From NCBI GenBank assembly GCA_933207985.1, contig OW240918.1:17050344-17114343 (forward strand): a DNA stretch of 64,000 nt, read 5' to 3'. Positions 24,720 to 35,829 of the stretch are shown here, one piece after another. This DNA comes from Pelobates cultripes. Its lineage: Eukaryota; Chordata; Amphibia; Anura; Pelobatidae. The stretch's first letter is position 1. Every line of letters begins with the position of its first letter. A program made the position numbers and the translations under genes. The notes under the pieces were generated by a model. That model worked only from the letters and a program-made list of their open reading frames with translations. It did no database searches and was not told the DNA's origin.

Positions 24720-25153
24720 TGTCAGGGTTTCTTTGCTGTTTTAAACAGCCACCCTTCCTTTTTCAGTGTCTGAGGTTTCAGCTGTAATTAACGATCAGCT
24801 CCTTCAGCATGTTGCCACGGTTACTCACCTGAGAATAGTAATCAACCCTGCTGCTAATCAGTTCAGCCTATTTAAGCAGCAAATCCCAGAACCTCCTTGC
24901 CCTTGCGTGGTTTCCTGTCCCCCAGAAGTCTCCTTGTTCCTGTGTTTCCTGTTTGCTCCTGGTTCCTGACTCTGGCCTTGTTCCTGACTCCGCTGCCCTC
25001 CGTGCTCCTGATCCTGGCTCGTCTGACTACCCGCTCTGGTGACTGACCCCTGCTTGCCTCCTGGACTTTGCTTTTGGTGATTTCTTTGTTATTTATTAAA
25101 TAAAGGTGTTTTTGCATCTAGATCTGTCTCTGTCTGGTTCCTGGTTCCTGACA
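24720..25153 (+). mobile_element. Solo LTR (434 bp) with 5-bp target duplication
   Basis: Starts TGTCAGGGTTTC and ends TTCCTGACA, with 5-bp inverted ends TGTCA/TGACA and identical CTTTG flanks at 24715-24719 and 25154-25158. A polyadenylation-type ATTAAATAAA lies at about 25095-25104, before a CT-rich 3' part, as expected of an LTR. No internal retroviral or Gypsy coding region remains, so this is an LTR-LTR recombination product. The family (Gypsy or endogenous retrovirus) is not decided. Confidence 0.9.
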
Positions 25154-25275
25154 CTTTGCTAAGAATACTGCCATATATAATGCAATAAGATTTCTATGTT
25201 CTGTAATATCTATTTGATAAACCTATATTATGCTATAAGATTTATATCTAACTGCAATATTATATTGTCCTTCAG

Positions 25276-25449
25276 GTGACTGTCACTTGGCAGACTGGTC
25301 CCATTGGAGCTCCTGTGAGCTGACCTGCATCGATGGGAGGATTTTTGAAGCTGTCGGTCTACAGTCACGCTCTAGAACCTTTATCATGGAGTCTCTAGAG
25401 AACCAAGAGAACTGTCCAAAGATGACCACAGAAACCCGCTCATGTACAG
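25276..25449 (+). CDS. THSD7B: THSD7-type protein, exon c (last full TSP1 repeat)
   Basis: Acceptor CCTTCAG, donor ACAG|GTAATC. It enters and leaves after the first codon base, giving 57 full codons between two split Gly codons. It encodes DWSHWSSCELTC, a typical TSP1 start with the W-x-x-W pattern that is C-mannosylated in this family, then QSRSRTF, ENCP and RSC. The repeat-level match to THSD7 proteins is clear, although the usual TCG core is replaced by TCIDG. The frame is open and both splice sites are canonical. Confidence 0.88.
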
Positions 25450-25482
25450 GTAATCATAATTTAGTATGTGTTTATATATGAC

Positions 25483-25845
25483 AGGGGGATATGATAGAAA
25501 CATATAAGTACATAAAGGGAATCAACACAGTAAAGGGGGAGACTATATTTGAAATAAGAAAAACTACCACAACAAGACGACATAGTCTTAAATAAGAGGG
25601 GCAAAGGTTTAAAAATAATATCAGTAAGTATTACTTTACTGAGAGGGTAGTGATTGCATGGAATAGCCTTCCAGCTGAAGTGGTAGAGGTTAACACAGTA
25701 AAGGAGTTTAAGCATGCGTGGGATAGGCATAAGGCTATCCTAACTATAAGATAAGACTAGGGACTAATGAAAGTATTTTTAAAAATTGGCAGAATATATG
25801 TACCAAATGGGTCTTATCTGCAGTCACATTCTATGTTTCTGTAAT
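25483..25845 (+). mobile_element. LINE fragment (Rex1/CR1-like), 3' end
   Basis: Translation of the + strand in mixed frames gives the C-terminal part of a non-LTR reverse transcriptase polyprotein (GDMIETYKYIKGIN, TERVV, AWNSLPAEVVE, FKHAWDRHK), broken by stops and shifts. The 3' tail matches the minus-strand copies at 40370 and 52755. It is a 5'-truncated dead copy. Confidence 0.8.
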
Positions 25846-26644
25846 TACTATATTTTGTCTAAATGAGCAATGTAAAATAAATAAACCAATTAATAAATGT
25901 TCTGCAGATTATTTTGTGGGGCACCTTGATTCACTTTTACTCGTCACACATTACTGCGATACTCTTACATACACAGAATATCAATGTAGGTTTATTACTG
26001 AGGAACTGCATGGATTACTGTCACACATTTGTGCCAGATTCTGATTAGTAACAATCCCTGGTTTGCACGAATTAGCAAGCTGTTTGGGTTATTTCATCTG
26101 TGTTTACTTGTCAAGGCTCTGCTTTCCCATTCCACCATCAGGAAAACTGCATTTAGTAGAAAGTGTTAAAAATACTGTAAGTAAATATTTTAAATTCATT
26201 GCATTAAACACATGTACATCATGAAAATTGCAATAATAAACTTTCCTTGCATTTTATTGTTTAATACATTTGAATAGATATTTCCTTTTTCAGTGCTTGG
26301 TCTCTTTAATAAGAGCGAATGTTTTTTAATGTGTTTTGGAAACATGATTGATGCGATTCTTTGTTTAATGATCGTTTGGGCATGCCAACGTACTTATCAA
26401 GCCAGTTTCTCCCAGTGGTAAACTTTGGCTCCATTTTTAAACACTAGCAGAATTAAGGAATTGGCATCGCGAAGTGCAAGCTATACTTGTTGCTGGAATA
26501 CATTTTAAACGTTCATCTGGTCCAGTTTTGGTATTCAGAAATAAGCTGGAAAAGATGTGTATTTAGCTTTGTAAATGTTGCCGATTAGAAGAGCCCAGTT
26601 GGATATTGACCCCATGGAATTGTAACATATTGGCAGATTTCCCA

Positions 26645-26717
26645 TTAACCCCTTAAGGACCAAACTTCTGGAATAAAAGGGAATCATGACATGTCACACA
26701 TGTCATGTGTCCTTAAG
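26645..26717. mobile_element. Palindromic 80-bp MITE, right end truncated
   Basis: TTAACCCCTTAAGGACC at the left and GTCCTTAAG at the right, with the internal palindromic CATGACATGTCACACATGTC. It is identical over its 73 bases to 43706-43778. It lacks only the final GGGTTAA of that copy. Confidence 0.88.
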
Positions 26718-26846
26718 AACCTCTATCATATTACATTTTTCATGTATGAGCATTTATCACCAAACATTCATCGCTAAATATTTGCTTTCTTCCAGGAAGG
26801 AAGGAACTCATTATTTAATTTATTTTTCTATTTTATTAACTAACAG

Positions 26847-26942
26847 GTGGAAAATGTTTCAAGTACACATGGAAAATGAGTCCATGGAGAGATAATAAAC
26901 GTGATGTTTGGTGTCAGCGTTCAGATGGAAAAAATGTTACAG
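26847..26942 (+). CDS. THSD7B: THSD7-type protein, exon d
   Basis: Acceptor CTAACAG, donor ACAG|GTAAAG. It is phase 1 on both sides, with 31 codons between split Gly codons. It encodes GKCFKYTWKMSPW and VWCQRSDGKNVT. The WCQRSDG-N-VT-G motif is highly typical of THSD7 proteins, and NVT is a potential N-glycosylation site. The exon sits between the last full TSP1 repeat and the Cys-rich end. It is short but confirmed by phase agreement on both sides. Confidence 0.9.
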
Positions 26943-28521
26943 GTAAAGGTGTAAATAGCCATTTAATATTAAAACACTGCTATCTGTGATTTCTTTCTGT
27001 CTGTTAGAATTATTCAATGTTTTAGAAAGAAAACAGAGAAATATGTCTAATGAGAGCCTCAAGGCTAATGAGATGGAATATACTTTAGCTATGAAATATT
27101 ACTCTGATTTATGTAATTTGTAATGTACTACTATTTGTAATATACTATACTACTATTATGTAATTTGTAATATACTACTAGTAAGTGTGTTTAGAATTTC
27201 AGTTTATTTGATTAAGTGGCAAAGTTTTGTTGCCTATATTGCTTACTTTCCTTCAAAACACTTCAAACAAAGGATATTACTGTACTGAATCATTTGAGTA
27301 TTGGAAGTGTGTTACCTTCTTTTAGCTTAGAGGGATACTCTAAGTACCAAAACCAAGACAACCTATTGTAGTGGTTATGGTGCTTGCTACATATGGGCTG
27401 GACAGCAGGTTCCTATGGAACCAATAGCTTTTCTCAAACTACATTAAAACAGTTTGGATGGTGCCCATAAACTACCTCCACCATAACTACTACAGTAGCC
27501 AATAGTGATTACAGTGCTTTGACAGAACCTGTAATTTGTTGCACCTTCAGTTTGGCCCTCAAAATTTTGGTATGGACTTGTATAATAATCGGTGTTGAAA
27601 TGTAAGATCATCTTATGACTGCTAAATACATCTTACAACTATTAATTTGCCTATAGAGTTCATAGAGTTCCTAACAGATGCGCAATAGATATTTAATGCT
27701 ATATTGTTGAGTTGCCCTCCTCTTTTCCCTTAGTTTTGATCCTCCAGGTCACTCATTGTCCATCTATCTATCCCTGGCTTACAATTTTCAGTTCTTTCAG
27801 TCCTTATTTTCTTCTATCACTGCCTCCAAAATGTTGACCTCCTTGTCTGTATTACATCTCCCAAAATAAACAGGTAGTGTGTGCCTTCCTATTTTAAAAA
27901 AAATTATATAGATAAATATTAAATAGAACATCTTTATCTATCTCATTTTTAAAAAAAATAGGAGTGCTCACACTACATGTTTATTTTATCTATCTATTCT
28001 AAGTCGCTCACTTTATGATATGAGGCAATCCATATTAACTATACGTTGTTTGATCACTTACTCTGATTTAGTCTTTTATAGGATTACATCTCCCCAACTC
28101 TGTAAATTCAATGGGCAGATTTCTGATGATTTGGACATTGATCACATGTCAACTTGACATGAATTTGAATCTTCCATTATTTTTTAAGGCTGCATGACTT
28201 TACGGACTTTGCATGAGTTTTAGAGACGTTTGCAAAGTACTCATGGACTATGCGTGCTTTTTATGTTTTATTGTGTTGAGCTGAGCACTTTTCATGCAAA
28301 AGCCATGTATTCAAGGAGGTGTTTTTGTGAATTGTGTTCTCCGATGCTCAATGTGGCAATAAAGGTGTGCTAGCTAGGGCACAGTTATTGGACACACTGT
28401 GTAATGGCCCATTTGTGGATGCAGTGGGTTCGCTGCAAACAATTTTTTTTCTGAATTTCTCAATTAAGTCTATCTTTACAGCAAGACGTTACAGTATAGC
28501 TATCATTGTTTTTTCTTATAG
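26943..28521 (+). other. THSD7 intron (1.6 kb, GT-AG, phase 1)
   Basis: Donor GTAAAG, acceptor TTTTCTTATAG. A degraded TTAA-MITE-like segment lies at about 27325-27545 (AGAGGGATACTCTAAGTACC). The rest is AT-rich without a recognisable feature. Confidence 0.8.
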
Positions 28522-28604
28522 GGGGGTGCTCTCTCCAATCACAACCTGCTACTGTCCGCGTCTGTGACCCACCTTGCACGAAACCTTTTTCCTACTGCAT
28601 GCAG
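28522..28604 (+). CDS. THSD7B: THSD7-type protein, exon e
   Basis: The acceptor is CTTATAG before five G bases and the donor is GCAG|GTAACA. It begins with two bases of a split Gly codon and ends in phase 0, giving 27 codons: GCSLQSQPATVRVC, DPPC and KPFSYCMQ. This is the closing Cys set of the TSP1-like segment, and the phase continues exactly into exon f. The placement of the acceptor within the G run is fixed by the reading frame. Confidence 0.88.
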
Positions 28605-29559
28605 GTAACAATCTTAATCTTTTATCTTGTTTTCTGAAGTGTCCAGTAAAGTAGAACAAGAATCCAGAGGATTTATTTTCTAAAAAATAGCTTTCTTTAA
28701 AAAGTCAATATTACAGTGTACCAGTTATGGTGCACACTGTTTTTTTTATGTAACAGTATATTAAATTTCTGCTAGCAGAACTTCTGGAAAATATATAAAT
28801 CAAGAGAAAAACCCAATCTAAAGTCTCTCCCCTGACCGTCAAACAATTCTTCAGCATGACCTCCATGCAGAAGAATAGACTAGTGTACAGTGATGCTATT
28901 TGGTTCACAGATCAAGTAAGCAGAAATAACCAATAGAGGGGAAAAGGAGGCACATTAAAAAAAATCATATGTATGCATTATATTGTAGCTACTCCCATAA
29001 TGTTCTAGTGTATTTGGCACTGGGTAGAGGAACATAAGAACACAATGACTTATGTCACTCTGTTCCGATGCCGTATGATACCATATCGATGTCAAGGACG
29101 ATTGCCCTGCTTTGGGAAGTGTCTCCAAGCAGAATATAAGTCACTGAAATCTTATATTCTTATACTCAGTGCTAGATATTCTAGAACATTTGAGAGTAAC
29201 CACAATATAACATAGACTTTTTTTTAAACTGTACCTTCTTATTTTCCTTTCTTTGGATATTTCTGTTATGACAGTTTTTTTTGTTATTTTCAGAAGCAAA
29301 CAGATACAGATTGTCACATCAGACAATTCAAAGTAAAGAATGTGTGTTTAGCTAGTGATTCTACATGACTTAGTACCAATGATGTGTATGAGCTACAATG
29401 TCTATGATGCTCCGACAGCTAGTAGTCTGCATGAGCATGAAGGGAATTGTTTTTTACAAATATCTGGGATCAAAGGTTAGTCATTGTTGTTCTTTACTAT
29501 AAATTCACATACTATCAAGGACTAGCCAACTTCACCTCTGTTTGAGGATAATTAAAAAA

Positions 29560-29715
29560 TGCTCCCTCTAGCATGTAAGCTCATCGAGCAGGGTCCTCAA
29601 CCCCCTCTGTTCCTGTACGTCAGTGGTCTGATCTCAATTATGTGTCTGTTAGTCCACCCATTGTACAGCCCTACGGAATTTGTTGGCCCTATATAAATAA
29701 TAAAATAATAATATA
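29560..29715 (+). mobile_element. L2-like LINE 3' tail
   Basis: GCTCCCTCTAGCATGTAAGC, CATTGTACAGCCCTACGG and TTTGTTGGCCCTATATAAAT, ending in AATAATAAAATAATAAT. It is closely similar to the tail at 7960-8120. Non-coding. Confidence 0.7.
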
Positions 29716-30889
29716 AATTGCATACCTTAGTAAGTTGCACCAATTACTGATTCGGTTGGAATCCCTGAATACAGACTGTTGGCAGTATTTCCATAACTAA
29801 GGTATAGATGTGTTTAGTAAGTCCTTGTAGTGGCGAGGTGTTCTTTTGTGGAACTTTGTCACTAGTTGACCTTAGATTTTTCTACAGCAAACTCTTAATT
29901 CCACCTGGGCTTTGACAGCACAAGACAAGACCTCCTGGTTTCAAAACAGATTTAAGGTTTTGTAAGGTCCTTGGGTGTTGTGCAAGTGCATAAGACATTA
30001 TCCGAGCTATGACGTGGCACAGTAAGATTAATTTACAGAAAACACTGCCTCGACGTAATAGAATAAAAGCAAACATTTTGCCTGACGGAAAAATACCATC
30101 TGGCATCGGAGAACATGACCGGAATTTAGATTGTGTTTGTTCCTTTTTCATGGAGCAAATACCCTTAATTCTTTATATGATACTGATATCTTAATAGAAA
30201 AGCTCTGATGTTTAAAACAAAGTGTATCCTAGGATAATTAAAGGACCTAGTTTACCTTACTTTAATTATAATTTTTTTTAATGAAAAAGCACATTGAGAG
30301 CATTTTACAATAAAAGCAGTTTAATATCGGTGCAAAGTCTGGAAAGAGGGTACGAGAGGACAAGGCAAATGACTTACACATCTGACATCAGCCCTGTGTT
30401 CTGATTGGCAGCCATTGAGTATACAGACAGAATTTAAATACGGTTAGTGAGTGAAATATAAACAGACCTGTATGTTCTAATGGTGACGCCCTGTCTGTCA
30501 CCAAATAAAGACTTCTTAGCATTTCATGCATGTTCCAGAACTTTAACATGTATAGTAAACTTCTGAACATGTGATATTTTATAGAAGTTGTGTTTTCAGG
30601 CACATCTTCTACCATGCAAACAGTAGGCTCAGTTGATATTATTTTCACTTTTTTCTGTTCAAGTAAATTTGTGAAAAGTCAGATTTAGTTCTACCTCTCA
30701 CTCATGTCCAGCCTCCCTAATGCCATGCCTTGGGTCCTTGTACCACTGTGGTTTGCTGTTGGAGGTCAGGGATTGGCTGAGATACATCAGCCACATCTTG
30801 ATTGACCTGACTGACACAAACGAGTACTTATCGCAAAGGTAGCACATTCAATATTACATGGATACTTCACACCCATAAAGCACTACAGA

Positions 30890-31150
30890 TGTATATATGA
30901 AGAGAGACAGGAAATTGCCCAGAACACCTGCCTGGCAAAGATCTTTCAGTTTGCTGCACTGGAAAGTCTGTAATTGGACAGTCACAGAAAGTCTAGGCGG
31001 GGCTAGAGGGGGAGGTCTGCAAAGGCTGCAGACAAAAAATTTGCAGCTTTGCCAGCTGTTTTTTGATATACTTCCAATGGACAAAAAAATAATTATTAAA
31101 TGCATGCATGTTTTCATTGGGATTATATCTACTAACAGGGATTTTTATGT
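30890..31150 (-). mobile_element. TTAA MITE fragment, reverse orientation
   Basis: The reverse complement carries GTCTGCAGCCTTTGCAGACC, the AGACTTTCTGTGACTGTCCAATTA segment and an AT-rich side, matching the inside of the element at 36353-36766. The ends are eroded. Confidence 0.65.
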
Positions 31151-31663
31151 ATTTTTTTTTTCATATTTGGGCCATGGATTGAACCTTGAAGTATCATTAG
31201 ACACCATTTAACATGAAAATAAATTGTTTATTGAATAGACTGCCAGCAAGACATGGATCACACTGATATTCTGCAGAGAATGGAACATGTTGAAATGTCA
31301 ATTTCTCAAGAGAGGGAAATATCATGCATGTTGTCTTTTTCTCGTTCAGTAACTACCATGTTAGATTTTGTTCACGCCATATATCCTTCACTGGAATATG
31401 ACTTGGTCGGCGGTCGTATTTCCCCAACATTAATGCCCTGAACAAGCCACGCTTAGCCCTTCCGATACATTTGATGACCTAATATGGATTGCATGCAAAA
31501 CTTTACATTCCAGGAAATGCTTTGCTCACTATACAGACTATTCTAAAGTAAATGAAGCTGGAAGAATAAATTAATGCAACTGGATGTTGTTCTTCCATGG
31601 TTAGCAATGTGTAAAGAAAATGGTACGTAACCTTATTTTGACATTGGATTTTTTTTGTTGCAG

Positions 31664-31856
31664 AGTGGAGTCTGTGGCTGCGAGCAAGGATACACACAGA
31701 TAATGAGATCGAATGGGTTTCTTGACTACTGTTTGAAAGTACCAGGGACAGAATTCAAGAAGGCTGATGTAAAAAAAATTGTTGAGAAGAGCAAACGTGT
31801 CAATTCCAGAATCCCTGAAATTTTTAAAGGCTGGTCTATTCAGCCCTTTGATCCAG
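31664..31856 (+). CDS. THSD7B: THSD7-type protein, exon f (Cys-rich end and linker)
   Basis: Acceptor TTGTTGCAG. The exon encodes SGVCGCEQGYTQIMRSNG, then DYC, a Lys-rich stretch (KKADVKKIVEKSKR) and IFKGWSIQPFDP, 64 full codons ending after the first base of an Asp codon. The donor is CCAG|GCAAGT, a GC donor with an otherwise excellent consensus. The next exon restores the Asp and the frame. If the intron were kept, five codons would follow before TAA at 31871-31873, and the protein would lack its membrane anchor. The sequence of this exon is what points to THSD7B rather than THSD7A, from memory of the two C-terminal regions. Confidence 0.9.
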
Positions 31857-32611
31857 GCAAGTGCGGGAATTAAAGGCAAACATGGCTAATTCAATGACTC
31901 TTGTAAAGATGGGTGCTCGTGATCTTGCTTGAAAGGAAGTATGCTGTATACAATCAGGAAATAATAATATAGATGTTTATGAATCATAACAGACAACCAG
32001 AAAACATCTAGTGCATGTGGGACTGTGTTTAAGGTGTGAAAACATAGCTTTATACTGTGCAAGATCAGATGTTACAAATACAAGGCAATGTTTATGGTTT
32101 CAAGAAAATGTTGGTCTGCAAATTTATATTATTTGGATTTCGCAATAGTAATGTTGATTCAGGAGAAAATCTAAAAGAATTGTGGAGCAGGGGTGACCTT
32201 TACACTGGAAGAAATTTATGGTTGCAAGTCTGCCTGCTGTGGAGTCTGAAGGATATCTTCTAACCTCTTAAACAAAATTGATACTTGATGAATCTTATAG
32301 CCACGTACATTAAGAACATAAAAAAAACAAGAGTCTCTGTCCACTACAATCTGAACATTTCCTATGATAAATGAGAAATACATGTATTTTGCGAAAGCTT
32401 AGCAACTATTCCTTGAACATGGCAAACAATTACTGAAAAACACGCCCAAAAACTTCTGGTTGACCAAATATAGAAACCCCAGTTACATGATGTATCATTA
32501 CATTGCAGATCCAACTACGAGAACTTCATGCATTCTCCTATTTCATACACATAAAAAGATATTGCGTGCATGTCCACATGTTTTATGAGTTGATGTTTCT
32601 CTTATTTGCAG
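31857..32611 (+). other. THSD7 intron with GC donor (GC-AG, 755 bp)
   Basis: The intron starts GCAAGT and ends CTTATTTGCAG. No GT near position 31857 would keep the frame: the split codon G|AT (Asp) fits only with the cut after 31856. Strong flanking consensus (CAG before, AAGT after) is usual for functional GC donors. Confidence 0.88.
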
Positions 32612-32699
32612 ATGGAAGGGTAAAGCTTTGGGTTTACGGAGTGTCCGCGGGCAGCTTTCTTATAATAGTTCTTCTTATCCTTTTATCCTATTTAATCTG
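32612..32699 (+). CDS. THSD7B: THSD7-type protein, exon g (transmembrane helix)
   Basis: Acceptor TTTGCAG, donor CTG|GTAAGT. Two bases of a split Asp codon, 28 codons, then two bases of a Cys codon. It encodes GRVKLWVYGVSAGSFL followed by about 24 mostly hydrophobic residues ending SYLIW, the single membrane-spanning helix of a type I protein. The extracellular TSP1 part lies before it and a Cys-Lys-Lys stop-transfer follows in the next exon. Both splice sites are canonical. Confidence 0.92.
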
Positions 32700-33606
32700 G
32701 TAAGTAAATATTCCTGTGATGTTTTAAAGATATCCAACAGAATTACATGCTTTACATCATGAGTGTTGCTGTAAGAATTTATCATGTTAATTAATGTTCT
32801 TTTATTATTACATGGCATTCATAAAATTCCAATAGAAATATAGAATGTTTTGTCCCACAGTATAAAAGGGTAAATAAAATATACAACATGAGTGAAATAA
32901 TTAGTAGAGTAGAGCTAGTCATAATTGTTGATATTGGGGGGTTGTACTTCTGATTTACCATGGAAACGAGGCTGTGTCAAAAAGTTATTTGAGTCTTCTC
33001 TGATTGGCTGCCACATCAGGAACATCATTTACAAGTGCAAATTTACCTAAAAATTTAATTTTGGTATTTCATTGATTCCAACCACACATGAATGTTATTG
33101 AAACAAAACTACACATGACTAAATATGTAAACTGCTTCTTGGAAAAATTATTTTATTTATCAGTATCAGATACATTATGAAAATAAAATAGATCGGCCCT
33201 CCAATGAAATAAATAAGCATAACAAAAGCCTAAAGAGTCTCTAACACTTGAAAGCATATTTGTGCAAATCAATTTCATGTTTACAGTTCTTTTATTTTCA
33301 TCTAACTCATTTAGCTTTAATTTCTTTTTAACACTGTGGCAGGTGTCTAAGTGAAGAGACAGGCATCTTGCAATTGTATCTTCATTTATAAACCGTGTAC
33401 AGATTCCAAAAATGAGCGACTTTGAGCGAGTAATTGTTACAAAAATAAGTCTTCTTCTACGAACTCATGCAAAGATGAATTGAAATAATGGTTTGTTTAA
33501 AAAAAAAAAAATGAAATACACAGGCAGGTAGAATGTATCTGAACATTGTATTTTCTTGCTTATTGTAAAACTATATTGACATGTTTATTGTTTTTGTGTC
33601 TTTCAG
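32700..33606 (+). other. THSD7 intron (907 bp, GT-AG, phase 2)
   Basis: Donor GTAAGT, acceptor TTTTTGTGTCTTTCAG. AT-rich with a poly-A run near 33500; no recognised element. Confidence 0.85.
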
Positions 33607-33688
33607 TAAGAAGCCAAAAGAGAACATGAGTTTTTTTCCTCAACAGAAGCCTCTGTCCTTCTCGTATGATGGCGATATTGACATGTAA
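33607..33688 (+). CDS. THSD7B: THSD7-type protein, last coding exon (cytoplasmic tail)
   Basis: The acceptor is GTCTTTCAG. The first base completes a Cys codon, followed by 26 codons and TAA at 33686-33688. The tail is CKKPKENMSFFPQQKPLSFS followed by YDGDIDM. A basic stop-transfer and a conserved acidic C-terminus of the type YDGD-x-DM are hallmarks of THSD7 proteins; PQQKPL fits THSD7B in particular as I remember it. The joined visible exons give 339 residues plus the stop with no frame break. Confidence 0.92.
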
Positions 33689-33950
33689 CTCATGATAATG
33701 TAGACATGAAAATACAGACATCAACTGCCTTAGCTGCTTTTTGTTTTGTAACAAGGTTAAAGATTTCTTCCAGCAAAACATGCTGACACCAATGGAACTT
33801 GGTAAATAACACAGTAACGTTTCAGCCTTCAGAAAATTGTTGGAGATCACAGGAGATCTTTTTTTTTTTTCGGTTCCACAAGACTATGCCTACATTTTCT
33901 TTTTACAAACTTGAAATAAAAATAAATAAATTATGGATTTCCTAAACTGC
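33689..33950 (+). other. THSD7B: Proximal 3' UTR of the THSD7 gene
   Basis: Begins after the stop codon and runs at least to a cluster of polyadenylation hexamers. Further AATAAA hexamers at 34233 and 34642 allow longer 3' ends. The actual cleavage site cannot be seen from DNA. Confidence 0.6.
33915..33930 (+). promoter_or_regulatory. Overlapping poly(A) signals
   Basis: Three AATAAA hexamers at 33915-33920, 33921-33926 and 33925-33930, about 230 bp after the stop codon. They are good candidates for the proximal polyadenylation signal. Confidence 0.65.
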
Positions 33951-35829
33951 GGCGTGTATGTAACGAGAGTGAATGGAAAACAAACAAAAAAACAAATAGT
34001 TTTTAAATATTCTCTTATAATATTGCTTGCGTGGTGTACTATACAAGCTCCGGTTTCATAATTTGTATATAATACAGTATTCATTTATTTGTAAATTACT
34101 TCTAAAGTTAATGGACAATACACCTGTAAGGACAAAGTGTTAATACTGTGATATTGATGAATTATATTAATACTTTGTAGGAATTAATACATGTGGGGGT
34201 TTTAGGATGGAAGAAAGCAGCTGGGGTTCAAAAATAAAAACCTGTACTCTGAGCCTATGACTGCCTTTCACCTAGTGCTATATGGACATTTGTAAAGCAG
34301 AAGTATAAATTGTGCTTTATCAGTGTAGCTTAGGAAAGCATGGGCCACGTGCCCTGATGCACCCTGGTTTTTGTCAAACTTCTACAAAATGGCTTAATGA
34401 TGAATCTGGGGTATAAGTCAATAGCCTCTTTCCACCAAAACTACTGCATAGAGCTGTAAGGGTTTTGGTTCTTAGCACGCCCCTTTAATGTATCTTACAG
34501 AAAAAAATCTATTTTGCATTCTTACACAAAGTTATAATATATCCACGCCAACCATACCCTCCACTTTTCCATTGCAAGTAATTTAAAAGGCCCATGGCCT
34601 CTATACTTTTCCAGTATTTTAGGAAATTTATAAAATATATAAATAAAGAAAATGCACAGGGAAGGTGGGAAGTGCATGAGGCTTATTTAAAAAAGATGGT
34701 GTAAGCTTTTTTTAAGAAAAAGAATAAGCAGAGTATCACTATGATTGGGTGTAGGTAACAGTAAGTCTCACCCTTTGACTCCCCATGTTTCCCTACAAAA
34801 AGGACACTTTAGGAAGGCGTCCAGCGTATCTTGTAAGAAATTAAGCCCTGACCTGTCAATCTTCTATAATAAACAAAATGTTAATAATTAACAAACAAAA
34901 GCCGTGGGTGATAGAAGCTTCAGATTTGCCATACTTTGATTGTAAATACACTTCACAAGCCTTTTAAAATGTTAATGGATATTAGTTCCTGCAAACTATG
35001 TTTTTTGTATATGAGATTTTCTTGTAATATTTGTAAATTTGCCTTTTGTATTTATTTGTGCAAATATGTTTCAAAAATGGACAATTATGTGCCAGTGAAG
35101 CCTTCAGTTTCAATGACTTATCAGCATCAATGACTTATAAACTCAGTATAGTAAAATAAAAACAAATACTTCTTAAAGGGCAATTCATATTTTCTAAATT
35201 CAGCATTTTTCAAGGTGTTATGCATTGTTAGTGGGAGGTTAAATGGTGTGCAAAACCAAAGCGAGATTTTGACAGTTTTTTTTTTTTTTTTTTAAATGTA
35301 CCTGCTAGAGGAGTAATGGTTTTACCTAGAGTACTTGTGAAAACGTGGCCACGTTTGCTAGTCTACAAAATTTCCTGTTAAATGCCAGTTGCCAGTAAAG
35401 GGGTAAATGGCACCTCAGGATGCCCAGTTTTGTGAAGAGGGCCAAGCTTTCTTGAAACTAAATTTTATGGGCAGATCACAATATCCCATAAGGGTTTATT
35501 TACTGAAATTAGAGAATTGACAGAAAAATTATATATTTTCAGCAAAAATATCCAGTTTAGATAACATATTTACATTTGTCCTAGTTTTTTAGATGTCTAC
35601 AGTTACTACTTTAAGGAATAAACCTCTTAGACTACATGCATGGTCTAGTTGAAGAATGTTTGAGAAGCATACCATCACTGGGGGGAAAAAAAATCTACTT
35701 TTTATGCATCTTACCAGGTTTTCATCTATTTTTTTATGAGATTAAGAACATTAGGATTTAAAACTTGAACAGGTATCAAAACAAAGTAAATACTGGAATG
35801 ATGGAAATTAATAATGAGACAAGGAATGG
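33951..35829. other. Possible distal 3' UTR or intergenic, nothing recognised
   Basis: AT-rich, with poly-T near 35278-35295. No exon, RNA gene or full element was found. Confidence 0.4.

Larger units (their letters stand above)
19475..25275 (+). other. THSD7 intron (5.8 kb, GT-AG, phase 1)
   Basis: Donor GTAAAT, acceptor TCCTTCAG. It contains a complete TTAA MITE (20227-20729), a telomere-like patch, another MITE-like repeat and a solo LTR. About 19560-20100 is purine-rich with repeated AAGAGG/AGAGACAC texture; 20730-21420, 22165-23235 and 23645-24715 show nothing I can identify. Confidence 0.85.
25450..26846 (+). other. THSD7 intron (1.4 kb, GT-AG, phase 1)
   Basis: Donor GTAATC, acceptor TTAACTAACAG. 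It contains a LINE fragment directly after the donor and a short MITE near its end. Positions 25846-26644 show nothing recognisable. Confidence 0.85.
28605..31663 (+). other. THSD7 intron (3.1 kb, GT-AG, phase 0)
   Basis: Donor GTAACA, acceptor TTTTTGTTGCAG. It includes an L2-like tail and a MITE fragment. A 76-codon plus-strand frame at 31253-31441 just upstream of exon f and an 89-codon minus-strand frame at 29882-30151 have no supported role. Confidence 0.85.
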
